Source: Ascidia mentula
Taxonomy: Eukaryota; Chordata; Ascidiacea; Phlebobranchia; Ascidiidae
NCBI GenBank assembly: GCA_947561715.1
Contig: OX387205.1
Coordinates: forward strand, 4,965,001 to 5,029,000
Direction: 5' to 3'
Length of the DNA stretch: 64,000 nucleotides
Shown piece after piece: positions 44,101-56,741 of this stretch. Position 1 is the stretch's first letter, and every line of letters begins with the position of its first letter. Position numbers and translations under genes: made by a program. Under the pieces are notes generated by a model. That model did no database searches, had not been told where the DNA came from, and saw nothing but the letters and a program-made list of their open reading frames with translations.

Positions 44101-46567
44101 ATTGGTAATATAAACAAAATAGACAAACCTAAAAACAAGTAGTTAGGAGCAAGATAACTAAAAAACCTCCATCAACATTCTGCAATACCAGCTACATTCG
44201 AGAACGTTTTAGATAATTAATCGTCGCATTTCCTTTATTTGTCGTCAACCAAATTCCTGTAATTTCGGCCTCATGCCGTACTCGTGTTTCGATTTGTGAG
44301 ACTGTTGTCGCAAGACGTTTTACCTTTATCGATCAGCTCGTATAAAAACATACGTGACGCGCTATACGTGGGGATTTCCCACGTAATATTGCTACAGCAG
44401 GTAAGGGGAAGGTGAAATCAAGGGTCGTAAAAGGCAAACAGTAGGTCGAACTCGACCAGACTAACAGTCATATCACTGAGCTATGGTTGTGAAACAAAGA
44501 TAATTAAAAAATTAATCCTCTTTACACTTGAGTAATGAGAATGACGATCCATAATAACACACAGCTTTATGCATTGAGGAAAGACCCCTTTTCTCACGAG
44601 GAAAAATGTAATTAAACCCGGAAATAGTCAAAGCCGATAAGCCTTTTTGTGACCGATTAATAAAGGACGCACTGGGACACCATTCGGAATTACCAACCAA
44701 ACACAGCCAATTCTGAAAAACGCCATGTGAACGGATGGCTGTACTGCTAATTCAAACCCCAAAAAATTCTTTTATGCGACAGGTTAACGGAAATTGGACC
44801 TTGAAAAGTTTGTAATATATATATCCACAACAAAGCCACATGAAAGAAGTCGACATAGAACCACATGAAGCACTTTCAAAACAGTGAGACGGCCTATTGC
44901 CTGTTCAAGAAAGCCAAACGGTTGGCGCCCCACACAAAAGAAGTGAAAACACACGGCCGCTCTCAGACGGCAATACGCCACGACAACGGCAACGACCGTG
45001 AAAGTTTTGTTTTATCTCTTCAGCTACGTGCCAGTAGTGTACGTTATCATGGCTTCCTTGCAATTAGAAACGTATGTAGCCCCCATATACTGTGTTACCA
45101 GCTAGCAATAACGGTGTTAATTTCACAATCGTAAAATTCTCCATTCGTGTCACGCAAAATAGCATACAAAATGGTTGATTTGAAAAAGTAAACCTTGCTA
45201 TTGCAACAATATCAAATTAGGCAAGGCGTTTGCCAAAATTAAACAAACACTCTTCGGAAATACGACCTGACTGTTCCTTACAAATCGAATTTTTTGGCCA
45301 AGGGATATCCCACACACCTGAATAACACTCTGCCAGACAATCCAATAAGGACCCTATGGCGATTATTTGTACAAAGTGACTGTCATAAAGAAAGAACCCA
45401 ACTCATTTTCATTAAAACTTGGTAAAAGTTTTTAGGGCCGGTTTCATTCAGCATGTATCGCTACCAATTGCTTACACTTCTATGCTTCATCAAAAGACTT
45501 CTCCAAAAATTAGCTATTTAACAACTACAAACTTAAACTAGCCTATACGTTGTGTTGACTCGTCTTTCGTGTAAGAGCATACGTTTTGGCATTAAATCGA
45601 TCAATCGACAATATTGGCTGACGTGCAAGCATCCGACATCCACAAAAATTCGAGGTATTGTACAAACATCGCGTCTGACAACTTCCCACTTCTTTGGGGC
45701 GTTGAAACACGGCTGAAATACTAAACGCATCCACTACACAACCCACTTACCCATCGTGACTTTGTAATTCACTCCGTCCACTTGTATGAGGCGTGACACC
45801 TTACGTGTTACTGTCTTGCCAGTTGAAGTTATACCAGTTGTAATCTTTGAATCCGTACAATCTGCTTTAGCTTTTGTCTGCTTAGCTACTGTCCTCGGTG
45901 TGGGATTTTGTACGTTTTGTTTCTTGTTGTCGCCCGCACTTGTAGTTTTTTCACTCATAGTCGCCTTGACGAGACTATTTAATGGTCCAGTGGGCCTCCT
46001 CGGACAAGTTTCCGCCTGCCTAATGGCCGGAAGACTGTCACAACGACGATTCCACGCCGAGTTCTGATTTAAATCTTTGGGTACTTCGCAGGTCAGACAC
46101 TGACTTTGACCAAAATCGCGATCCCCAACCCTCGTTTTCCTTAAAAATCGTCGCCAATCAAAGGTTCTTGTTCTGTAGTTCGTGCAACCCCCCGAAAGTA
46201 GTTTGCGTTGCCTGACTTGGTCGCCGTTGACTTGACTAGAGCACGGTGGTGGATTGGACGTAGAGCTTGAAGAAGCGTCAAGAGGTAATTTTTTTCTGCA
46301 ACAACCGTTTAATGAACGGGGTTTACGACGCTTGGGACCGCCACTGTCTAACTGTAAAACTTGATCATTGCTAGACCGATGAATTAGGTTGCCTGTAAGC
46401 CCGGCGTCTGATTCCAGTCCAATAGATAGCCCGTTCTGGTGCAATACATCGGCACACAAAAAGCGTCCAGTGACTTTGTCCAGGCAAACTTGTGCGTTGC
46501 CGTGTTGGGTACCAGCGGTTCGAACCAGGTAGTTCATACCCTGATGGCATTCTCCGTGTTCGTACAT
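29172..46567 (-). CDS. PDE1: Calcium/calmodulin-type cyclic nucleotide phosphodiesterase 1
   Basis: Hydrolyses cAMP and cGMP. Exons: 45751-46567, 36670-36967, 36240-36356, 35685-35800, 35281-35426, 34721-34837, 34444-34584, 33541-33641, 32697-32822, 32531-32632, 32147-32230, 31062-31180, 30572-30779, 29940-30052, 29172-29359. Phases close over 2793 nt, giving 930 aa. The metal-binding HD-superfamily core is complete: YHNPIHAADV (His562, His566), HDLEHTGTTN (His602, Asp603), LYNDRSVLENHH and MIHSADINHP (Asp709); the invariant Gln is Q760 in AQSQIGFIDY. PDE1-type markers RSVVHAVQAGMFVDR, LSPLCDR and VIEPTF separate it from PDE4. Residues 1-272 come from one exon and have no match I know; about 700-nt 3' UTR is inferred. 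The classic CaM-binding stretch before LRGLVGQL is reduced. Other promoters or first exons are likely. Confidence 0.94.
31756..31888. repeat. 133-bp element with 16-bp perfect inverted ends
   Basis: AGGTTAAAATCTGTTG (31756-31771) is repeated as its exact reverse complement at 31873-31888, in PDE1 intron 11. The spacing and size fit a very small MITE, but I see no convincing target-site duplication, so it may instead be a structured intronic palindrome. Confidence 0.5.
33889..33896. promoter_or_regulatory. Perfect CRE palindrome TGACGTCA
   Basis: In PDE1 intron 7; extended symmetry TGTGACGTCACA. A second perfect copy lies 105 bp away. Confidence 0.4.
34001..34008. promoter_or_regulatory. Perfect CRE palindrome TGACGTCA
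   Basis: In PDE1 intron 7, 15 bp after a TATAAAT (33982-33988), a pairing that would suit an internal promoter. Confidence 0.4.
36968..45750 (-). other. PDE1 intron 1 (8.8 kb)
   Basis: It joins a phase-1 donor (ATGG|GTAAGTGGG) to a phase-1 acceptor (TTACGCAG). Being far longer than the other introns here, it is the natural place for alternative first exons, but I could not support one. A GC-rich patch with a long inverted repeat (38141-38205) and a kappa-B-like palindrome (44365-44385) stand out. A 181-codon open frame on the plus strand (42821-43366) starts at TTG and is not called. Confidence 0.6.
44365..44385. promoter_or_regulatory. Kappa-B-like palindrome in PDE1 intron 1
   Basis: The 8-bp arms TACGTGGG and CCCACGTA flank GATTT, so the centre reads GGGGATTTCCC, which fits the NF-kB/Rel consensus GGGRNYYYCC. 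A TATAAAA starts 24 bp upstream at 44341 on the plus strand. Function is inferred from the motif alone. Confidence 0.3.
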
Positions 46568-47461
46568 CTTTTGTTACTGGCAATAATTGTTTAACAATGC
46601 GTCCTGTGACGAAAAAAAACAGCATTCACAGTGATGTGACCTAACAATGAGGCAAATGGCGAGGCAAAACAGTCGTTATTTACTCGAGGAGGTTCGAGGT
46701 TTGTGTCGACTAAACAAGTTTGACGTTTTCACTCTTTCGAAGCTACAGGTATTGAATACACAACAAATCACAATACTGTGTTTGTACTTTACCAACAATT
46801 TCTCAACAAACATCTGTTTCGGCATTCAATCGGTATTAAGATATTGACTGACAGACTAACAAAACCTTACCAGTTTTAAGCCTAACATGTATGTTTCGAC
46901 AGTTGTGCTACATGTCACTGCTGATAACAAAGTGACCGTATTAGACACGCAATATATAAGCTTGCCCTGTTCCTTACAATCGCTAAGTATTGACTTAAAA
47001 GATCCCCATGTTTTCAAAGCAAAACTTGAACTACGCAAGGTAGGAAACGCCACAAACCCAGTTCCGAGCAAAAACAACTCAAACGGTTTTGTGTACTTAG
47101 ACTTCGGCGCTGACAAAACAAGTCTTATTGCAGGAAAGCCAAACTATGGTGTAGCCTACCCTCATGGCGTAGTTTCCCTTTAAGACTGTTATAAAAATAC
47201 CAGTAGCGGAAGTTATCCACTGCCTAAAAAAACATATACTGACTCATGTCATTAGAGTTCTACCTCCACGTTGCACCAAGCATTGACTGCAACCTCAAAT
47301 TCCAATCTACCGCAAATTTGATGTGCGAACGGGCGAATAAGCACAGTCGCTTTTAATTGTCAAACTTAAACCGATCTCGCGAGCGCCTCAAAATACCAAT
47401 TACAGTTTATTTCTGACGTTACACAAAAAAATTCAACAGCTGTACTCACTACATCATATCA

Positions 47462-47469
47462 TGACGTCA
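47462..47469. promoter_or_regulatory. Perfect CRE palindrome TGACGTCA
   Basis: About 0.9 kb upstream of the PDE1 start codon, so it is the copy best placed to act on the PDE1 promoter. Confidence 0.45.
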
Positions 47470-50400
47470 CGCTGCGACATACCGGACGGGTAGCATACCA
47501 ATCATAGCACGAGCTTACTTGTGCGTCTTACAGTATTTTGTCCATCTCTTATAATATATCCGGCATAGATCTTATATTGGTAAATCTGAGCACATTTACA
47601 TTTAAGCTCAGTGATGATTCATTCCAGTCCTCAAATCGCATTATCGAAACTCGATAAACCCTCGCACCTCTTTCCAATGTTGCGTCAATCCGGTTCACTT
47701 TGGTGAAACGTCACAACAAGCAAAAACCTAATGCCATGCAGGTTTATTGCATTGGTGCCTCAAGTATATTAACGCTTTGTGTTGTTCACACAGTTAAAAG
47801 GCAGTGCGAAAAGCAATCCTTCATAAACATGATAGCGGATCTGACCACCAGGAAATATAGCACTAAGTCATAATCATCAATTAATCCCGTATAGGATCAC
47901 AAGATCAGTTTTGTACAAGACTTTGCTCTACAGTTGCTCTAACCACAAACGACCAAACGTTGCAGAAAATTTCCTATGTACAGGCTGCGTCATATATTAA
48001 ATTGCATGCTAGATATTCCACATTTTGCGCAATACCAAATCAAATCTACCTGCACGAAAGTTTCTTTCTCTGGCAGCCTACAACGTAAATGTGCTTTTGT
48101 GACACATAAACACCTGAATTGAGATTTTTATGAAACACGCCAAGTACACAAATTAAACGTTAATAATGTCATGTACATTTCCAGGTGAACAAACATATCA
48201 AGACTGTTTGTCACGTCCGAGTTTGTTTTTAAACTGACAGGTACATACAATTACCTGCGCATAAGCATGCATTGTGGAGTAAGAATGATATTGATTCTTT
48301 GTTGTGTGAGAATTCCAAATTGGCGCCCAGAGAATGCGTAGAATGTATAAGCCAGTAAAGCGCAGTGGGATCAATTACGGGGTATTCAGAAGTACGCACT
48401 TTTGCTTGCATTTTTTCTGACAGACTGTCAAATAGTTATCTGAACAATACAATGTATTGCCGAGCTACCTTCAATGTTAACAATGTGCTATTTTAAAACC
48501 AACTTGAACAACTAGTTGTTATCCTGTGAAGGTCAACAAATATGTCTTAAATCACGTGGCCTGCTATTTTCGTTTTGTTGGTCGGTAACATTAGTTTTGG
48601 AAGAAAATGTAACTGTGTACAGCGTTCAACGATGACATAACCTGATCAACAACTTCATCAAGCTTTGATATAGTTTTATTTTTTTGATTCGGATGAAAAA
48701 TTGTGAAGCCCAAAAATACATGCATAATGGGTCGTACACTCGCGAGCACCCTCCCTAAAATCCAATAACCTGATAAGTTTGATGTGTTACATTGCATTAC
48801 AATTTGGTTAACTGGATTTAATTAACAAGAAACTGAAGTTTTTACCTAATCAATTCGGAGACGTCACCAAACGTGAATAAGTCACTACTAACGAACTACG
48901 CATAAATTTAAGTGCCAGAAATCCCGTAAAAACATTTTCCTTTTCTAAGTATTGATCCTATAGTGTTTCCGCTCTGTCAGACCAGTTTGCGTCCGACCCA
49001 GCTACGTCACTTGGTGCATCCTCACTGCCACGGGAATAGTGATGTCAGCGCGAATAAATCTATTCCCGTCCAAATAAACGCGATTTACATGCGCCTTTGT
49101 CTTACACAAGGTCGCACGCGCCTGACCCAGCTATAAAGGGCAACAAATTGCATTAAATTCAAAGCAGCAAAAGGACAAAAGTCACGGTGCGAACTGTTGA
49201 CCTGGGGTCTGCAACTTTGAAGTGCAGCGTTTGACTCGCCGAATCGACACGGGGCGTGCGCATCATAAACATACAGGCCGATCACAAGGCAAGGCAGAAA
49301 ATTGGCATTACATCGCTTCTCGGGAGAATCACACACCCCGGCCCTTTTTGGCATCACGTGACTGCAGAGGATCGATACCTATCAGCGCAGTGTTATGGAT
49401 ACGACAATCACTTTTCGCCACGCAACCTTCCGGAGGGACGTTGACTTTACCCGTCGAGTCGTCTATAAATTGATATTTTAAATAGCTAAGCTGTCGGGAC
49501 ATGGTTGTGGTTCATGCTGAGTGGTCTAATTAACTCTGATGAGTGAACATTTACGATCTATTAACACTACCCTGTTTTGGTACAGAAAATAACAAATCAA
49601 AGTGTTGTACATAACTTCATAGTTATGCATCCAAATCCGACCAATTGTTCCGAATTTCGACATCATACAACAAATAGTTCCAATGCAATTTTGCCTATTT
49701 GCTTCAAATAACTTCAGTTGAATATCTAAACCATATACGAACAACATTTTTCATATCTCCCATGAATCTAAAATACCAATCATATAACCTTACAAAGTCA
49801 TTCCGTATCATATAGCCTGAAATATGCTGTGGGCAAGGTAGTTGACGTAACATGGTTTCCCTACCCACGCCATACGCATTTTCCACCCATGTACAGCTTA
49901 CTTAGGCACAGGCAATGCATCACGCTTTAGTGCAAACGTCAGGTGGTCGAAATTCCTGATAACTGCAGTTCAGGTTCTATGTTTTCGTTGGACAAGCATC
50001 AGTGACCGCGCCTGGTTCGTCTCTATGCTGACATTTGCCAGCAAAGACCACTCAAAATCCGCGCAAAAGACACTTGAAACCCTCTTGGAACGTGCACGGC
50101 TGCAATCGGAATAGATTAACGCAAAATTCCATCGCATTATAACCTACGTTATAGATAGTGATATCACAAACGACACGGTTTAGCCTGATTAGAATAAAAA
50201 ACAATTTTCTCAATTACCAACGTTTTCATGCCAAATTTCAAAAAACACTAAAAGGACAAGGAAAACTAGGCATATCAATAAATGCTTTTCACAAACAATT
50301 GACTTTGCCTAAATTAACAATGCAACGAAAGCCACTCAACTGGTAAACCTCACACAATCGACGGCGGTACAAAATCAATAGGCCATTAATTTCGTTCATT

Positions 50401-52090
50401 ATTGCTTGATTGCAGCTTCGTTATTAAGCACATGTGGGTCGATGCAAACAATACCATGTCTGTATTCAAAGCAACTCTCACAATATCTCTGAAATCAAAT
50501 TTAACTCGCCGAACAATGGCTTCAATTTTTAAAGAAGATTTCTTTGTATTTTTTCAAGACTTTGACCCGCTAGTTTTCCTTTTTCCTAGCCATGTTGCAA
50601 CAGAAAAACATTCCCTCATGTGCAACTTTTTAAAGGTGTTTGCATTTGAGCCAACTAAAACAACTGCCCGGACGAGTACGCACACAATCCAATACTGCAA
50701 AATAGAGAATTCTTACAATAACTAACAACCTGTACACAATTCGCGCCAAATATGCTAAATGCTGCTCCCTTTCAACTGTAATTCGTAATAGAGAACGACG
50801 AACGTTCGTGGAAAACGTTCTGTAGTCATGCAAGTCCCAATTCGACCCCTAAGCTCTCAATTTACTCGCACAAAGGAGTTGTGTTGCAGTGAACCAGGGA
50901 AGGATTTATCTCGCTTTCCCATTATGCACGCATGAATAGGCGCACGCCACTCGTCCTCAAATTACAGGGAGCTTATAAACCTCAGCGGAGGAGTCATCTG
51001 TCGGCGCCGGTTGGCAAGATTGCCCTTAAGGATGTGGCGACAACACAGTTATTTATAGCCACGGTTTTTAGGTTAGTTGCTTGTTTTGGCGTCAAAATCA
51101 GACATTCTTGGCAAGTTGATTGTTTGTGATACTGCTAATTTAAACACCGAATTTTGCAAGCACCATTATGAACCTTTACAAATAGAAAACTGCCGCTTCT
51201 TGAAAATTCAAGTAACTTCATATGCTTGCCCTTGCTCGGTCTATTTTAGTATTCCTGTTCCAAATACCGGCGCGCCACTTAAGAAACATGTTCTTTCTTC
51301 ATAGCATAATTCGTATGTTCCTTTCTGATTCAAGTGGAAAATTCAAGTGCAACCCTTTCCGCCTATCGACCGTAGTGGTCCTTTTTATCAATAGGCCGAC
51401 TTGCGTATACTGCCTCACGCAGTTTGTCATCGATCTTGCTGCGCGACTGACATGCTTTTCCAACGACTATTGACAACTTCTTTACGACTTTACCCACTTT
51501 AGTATGGCACGCCAAACAAACAACGCTGATGGGGTATTTAAAACTTCCACATAAAGGCGTTTGGCGTGGGTTAAAGTAGCGTTTTTTTTCAATTTCACTT
51601 TTGGGTAATATCAGGATTCAAATGAAATGAACATAATAGAAAATTTTTTCGTTTAAATACTTTTGTTTTTCTTGCAGGTCCGCAATCTGGTGTTGGAATT
51701 ACCGCGTGCAAACTGCAAATGTCGTTGCTTGTTGTCCTGTTTTTGTCAAACCGCAATTACAAACCACTAACCTTTTCCATGGAAATTTGATCCATTCGCT
51801 GGTGACCTTAGCGCCCACTTGCGGCCACTTGGTTGCCGATTTTTCGAAGAAGAGTGGGATTTTTTCATATCAGTTGGTGTTTTGGGAGACACTTGATCAG
51901 AAAAAAACAGTTTTTTTTTAACTTTTGTTACCTGGAGAAAAAACGGCTGAAAAAAATAAATGAAGGAAAAGCACACAAGCTTCTTTGTTTGGGTGAAGCG
52001 TCGAAAACTGTTGTGGATATTTATGACAAAGCAACCGAGTTATGACAAAGCAACCAAACGCGGCAATTAAAACCACAAGAAAATTAAATA

Positions 52091-52370
52091 CGTAGTAGTT
52101 CCCAACCATTTTGTATTTATGACTCCTCTTCAAAAATCAACAAGTCCTTAAACAGTAAATTATACCCAAGGCTCTTGTGGTGATTAAAGTTATGCATTAT
52201 TTTAAATAAAAACATGTGTGGCATTACACAAAGAAAAGATTAGAAAACAAAATTTATTTAAAATTTAATAAAACAGAATAAACATGCACAAATTGTAATA
52301 CAAAAACTGCTCTCGCTTCTTCACGGACCCCCAGGCTTTTGGTGGTCTTCAAACCCCAGGGAGTTTAACT
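52091..52370. repeat. Possible degraded hAT-type repeat
   Basis: The left part (AGTAGTTCCCAACC...) resembles hAT terminal repeats, and the right part has the ACGGACCCCC...CCCCAGGG text common near hAT ends, with an A/T-rich middle. The two ends do not match as terminal inverted repeats and I found no duplication, so this is weak. Confidence 0.25.
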
Positions 52371-54399
52371 TAAAATTATGGAGGAAATTTTATGGCAAAA
52401 TACCAGCAAAATATGTGACAAGCGGTAGTAAATTTTCAATACTCGAAAATCCACCCGAATCTGGATCACGAGACGTAAAAAAGCAACTTTTATCCGGAAC
52501 TGGCGAAGATCCGACTGAAGTATTCCGGATTACGAGTTTTTTGTCAAAAAAATATTACGAACCATTTTCACCTCCAATTTCGTACGAATTAACCAAAGTT
52601 CCAAACTAACCGACGCCTACTCTATATCTGGGCGAATATGCTGCAAAGACGTGTCTTAATTATACTTTCAATCAGCTCACAATACAAATTTTCTGCCGTG
52701 AAACAAGCACCAGCATGGTCACCAAAAGATAGTCCCTGATATTTGAATTCTGTTTGTCCGAGGTCGCTGTAACTCTACAAGCCTCATTTTCCCATAAGCT
52801 TGCGTGCAGAAATCTTAGACATTAAGGACGCATTTACATCTAATCAAAATGAGCTTTAGTTTTATTGCATACGCCGACGTCCAAAATCGTTTCCACTCTC
52901 ATTACCCGATGCATTCATTTTACCTCGCCACCGATCGCCGGCTTAAGTGGAATTTGTATGAAAAATTTCCCCCTGTGACTTAAGTTTTGTTGTGACCTTC
53001 GCTCGCTGGATTGTTGCAATCGATTTTACGCTGCTTCAATAATTCAAAGCTCAGTGGCGGGTTTGGTTTGTGAAGATAAAACCCCAGGGCGTGACTTAAT
53101 TTAACTTAATGATGGTTAATATTTAAGACGTCAACGAAAGTTATTCCTTATCATTGTAGACATTCCCTGTCTGGATGAGTTTCTGGTTTGAGTCAAAGCT
53201 ATGCCTCGTTTACCGCAAATCGACAATTTAATAAGGAACAACATTGCCGATTTAAATCGAAATTTTATCGATCTCAAAAACAAAATACATTTAAAGACAT
53301 ACAGCATTCCTAAGCTTCAAATATTTCCTTTCATAGCTATATAAACAATGTGCATTTGGTCCAATTTACAAACGTTTTGATTGTTGCCAATTCTGCACTC
53401 TGTATGTCTTTACATGTATGCACAAAGACTAAACATATCGCAGTCGGTCACGATAATGCGGACGGTACGTGACAATTGCTGACAAATTAGGTCGTTGCTT
53501 TCCAACGCGCGTGACAAAATCCATGTTTGCAAACTATCTTGTTTTGACGTATGGCCCATGAGTTGTATATTTCAGTTTGTACCAAATGATGGGAATTTTC
53601 GTGTTACGTCAACAGCCTTCGCCACACTTCCGCGGCACATGTTACATATATGCTTGTAGTTAAAACTACCTTAAACCGCATAAGATTGTGGTTTATAACG
53701 CCTTTACATCTATAGATTAAAGGATAGCTGAAACGGTTTCACTAAATTCTATCCGAATAACCTTTGCACTCCTGAAACACTTTCTACGCAACCTATTTAT
53801 AATGACAAAATTTCTTCTCATGCAATTGAAAAGACTGACTTTTAATATTCATCCCACGCCATGTTTTCAGACAAAACCTATTCAATTCTATTGTACTGCC
53901 TGGGATCTCCAGGGACGCTGTGAAAAACTATGTGGCAGTGATTGACTGTTCTATATCCTTGCTGTCGATGGGAACTAGAAATTGATCGGCTGATTGGCTT
54001 TAGGCCAAAATCTCTACAGCGGCATGAACACGTTAAAGCACTTCGAATTAAGCCAGAATTTTGTGGAATCGTGTTTTATATCAACAGGACCTTTGACGGT
54101 GCGTAAATCCTTAAAAAAAACTTTTAAAGAACCTTCTAGACGTGTGCAAGTAGCAACTGTAGCAAAATGAAATGCAACTTACCATCTTCTGTGTTGTCAG
54201 TATTGCGTGATGTTATCTACGAACAAAATTTCAATAAGTTGTTGGTTGCTGACTGCAAATTTGTTAATTGATTGATCAAACAATAAACTATGCACCACAA
54301 TTACAATAAATATCACCACAAGGAACTCGTCAGTTTGGCATTTGTATGAATTTAAGGAATTTTTTGTATTTTGATCCTACATTTGTCAAATATTTCAAA

Positions 54400-54790
54400 C
54401 CGACACAATATCCGATCCGTATGATCCGGCTGTTATGCCTCTGGCCAGCTTGTTTAAAAAACAAAAAAAAGGCTGGGTCGCGTCTAAATAACTTTGGTCA
54501 ATATTCGGCCGAATCTGGACAAATCCGAATTTATTGTGAGGTGACAAATGGTTGGTCGTAAAAACACCTGTTGCTCAACAGGCAACGGTTTATAGGCCTA
54601 TAGTGTTCTTATCCCTATACTCTTTACTTTGTGTTGGCTTTGCCCAATCCCATTTTCTTGTAAAAACCCTTTCGAAAATGTACGATTCCAAGCAGCGTTG
54701 TTTGAATTTGAAGGTTAGATTCCGAATAGAATTTCTCAATATCCGGCCGAATCCGAATATTGGCACCGAATCCACATATCAACATCGAAT
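54400..54790. repeat. Cluster of CGAAT / ATTCGG palindromic motifs
   Basis: Short degenerate copies recur: CCGATCCG, AATATTCGGCCGAAT (a perfect palindrome at about 54499-54513), AAATCCGAATTTATT, ATTCCGAATAGAATTT, ATATCCGGCCGAATCCGAATATT, ACCGAATCC. This density of one core in both orientations is typical of a palindromic repeat or a decayed MITE. The boundaries are uncertain. Confidence 0.4.
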
Positions 54791-56733
54791 CTTTCTGATT
54801 CGCCCTATTTAAAGGTAACTCAGTGGGTGTAACAAGTTGCAGGACCCTTAAAAAATGTCTTCACTGAGCCCAACGCTTTAGTTTTAAACCTCATAGCTAA
54901 ACTGTCAACAAACGAAGAAAGCAAATATTCAAGAGGACAATTACATTCAGCACTTACTATCTAAGTTTATTTGCGTAGTCGCGGACACTGCAAATAGATC
55001 GACGTTTATTACTTTCGATAAAGTTAACATACGACAACGCGAGGATTTAATCCGATATTATACTACCCAGACTATAACTTGATCATACGCAAAAATTTTT
55101 ACATCTTCTTTGCAAACAAATCTTTCGCACGCGATGGTACAGTGCGGTGGAATTTGTGTTTTTTGGGGAATCCATTGATTGAGATTTGCGTAACGGTTGT
55201 TAGAAATGGCAACCCTGGCTTCAATGGTGGCGTAATACTCAGGTGGAACCCCCTTTCAAAAATTTTGCACGTCAGCATGTTAGGTTATTGCAGTGCAACA
55301 CCAGATATGAGCAGTTGTCGTTTCTTCAGTTTGTTGACACGGGAACAAAAATCATAGCAGCATATCTGATTTGTTCTTTTAGGTTAATGAGCTCAGTGTT
55401 GCCAAGATTTTGTGACCGAAAAAAATCAGACAAAATGTGATTGTACTTTTAGCGATAAATAACGTCACAAACAGTGATTTGAAGTGAAGTAACTGACAGC
55501 AATATAACACGCAATACCATTGATTAATTTAGATCAAGGCCCAACAACACATCAGTTGCCCAGTAAAGTTTTGAAGCATCATAACGAGTAGGACATAAGA
55601 GAAGTAATGGTACTTAAAAATACAGTTAAATATTCGCATGCAAGGTTGCAAACCTCAATTGCTGGTTTCACTTTTATAACTGTCGTCGTTGCAGAATGTT
55701 TGCTTGCGCCGGTTCCCATAACTTTCCTTATGACTTGACTTGATTTCTTACGTTACATCTTTTGCTAAAGTGTCTTATCAAATGCACACACGAAAAACTA
55801 CAGCTCGCTGATATATCAACTGTAAAAAGGGCAATAAAATGTTCAATATCCTTCCCACCCATATAATTTGATAAAATCGACGCTTGAAAACCCAAACGTT
55901 GCGTAACAATGCTTTAACGGGGGCAATAATATCATTGTATGGAACACAGACGCCTGTGACGCCACAACTGGTGTCTTCTCTCGTAAACTTGCCTGCGGTA
56001 TAGCTTCGAAACGTCGTACCCACATTTTAAAGGTTAAACACACGTAAGATGACGTTGGCATTTGGGGTACCACATGTTGCACTTATACAAACGGTGGGAG
56101 GGGTAACTAAATTGGGGCCAACGCGTCGAATATTAAAATTCATGAAGCATTTGGGAATACGGACTTGAATTTCAAATGAACCAGCATTTTTTGCATACAC
56201 AATGCCTACATATTGGAATTGTGAGATTACGCAGACTAACAGCTTTTAACCGCAAATTGCCAGACGCCCATAAATAATAAAGTTGTGTTTTCACTGGGAT
56301 TGGACCAGATGAAGGAGTAAAGTTCCTACAAGTTTCATCTAGCAGGCTGTAACATCTTCAGTTGTCAAGTATTTTTAAAATTGAATGAACTTAGCAAAAG
56401 CAACACAACTACTAACTGTGAATGATTGTGTATATGCATACAGACGCCATCTGCAACGAAATGTGTGTTTCCAAACATATTTGAAAACCTCTGTCGTACT
56501 ACCTCCTGCATGATATAAAATTTACCAAATATACCTGTCCTGCACTGCCGTGTTACACACCTATTCAAACATACAAAACTATGTGCTGTATTTGTATACG
56601 ATAATGAGGGCAATAAACGTTCGCCACAGCCGACAATTCTACTCCCAACTAAAAAGAAATGCTTAGATACGACACACAACATCGTAAACGAAATCAACTT
56701 TCTGCGGGCGATGATGGGCGACAATTCCTTCGA

Positions 56734-56741
56734 TGACGTCA
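56734..56741. promoter_or_regulatory. Perfect CRE palindrome TGACGTCA
   Basis: Lies in the gene-poor gap, about 1.1 kb beyond the 3' end of the zinc-finger gene and 10 kb upstream of PDE1. Confidence 0.3.

Noticed and set aside
46887..47183. 98-codon plus-strand ORF upstream of PDE1
   Set aside because: No recognisable features, upstream signals or splice sites; plausible by chance in this composition.
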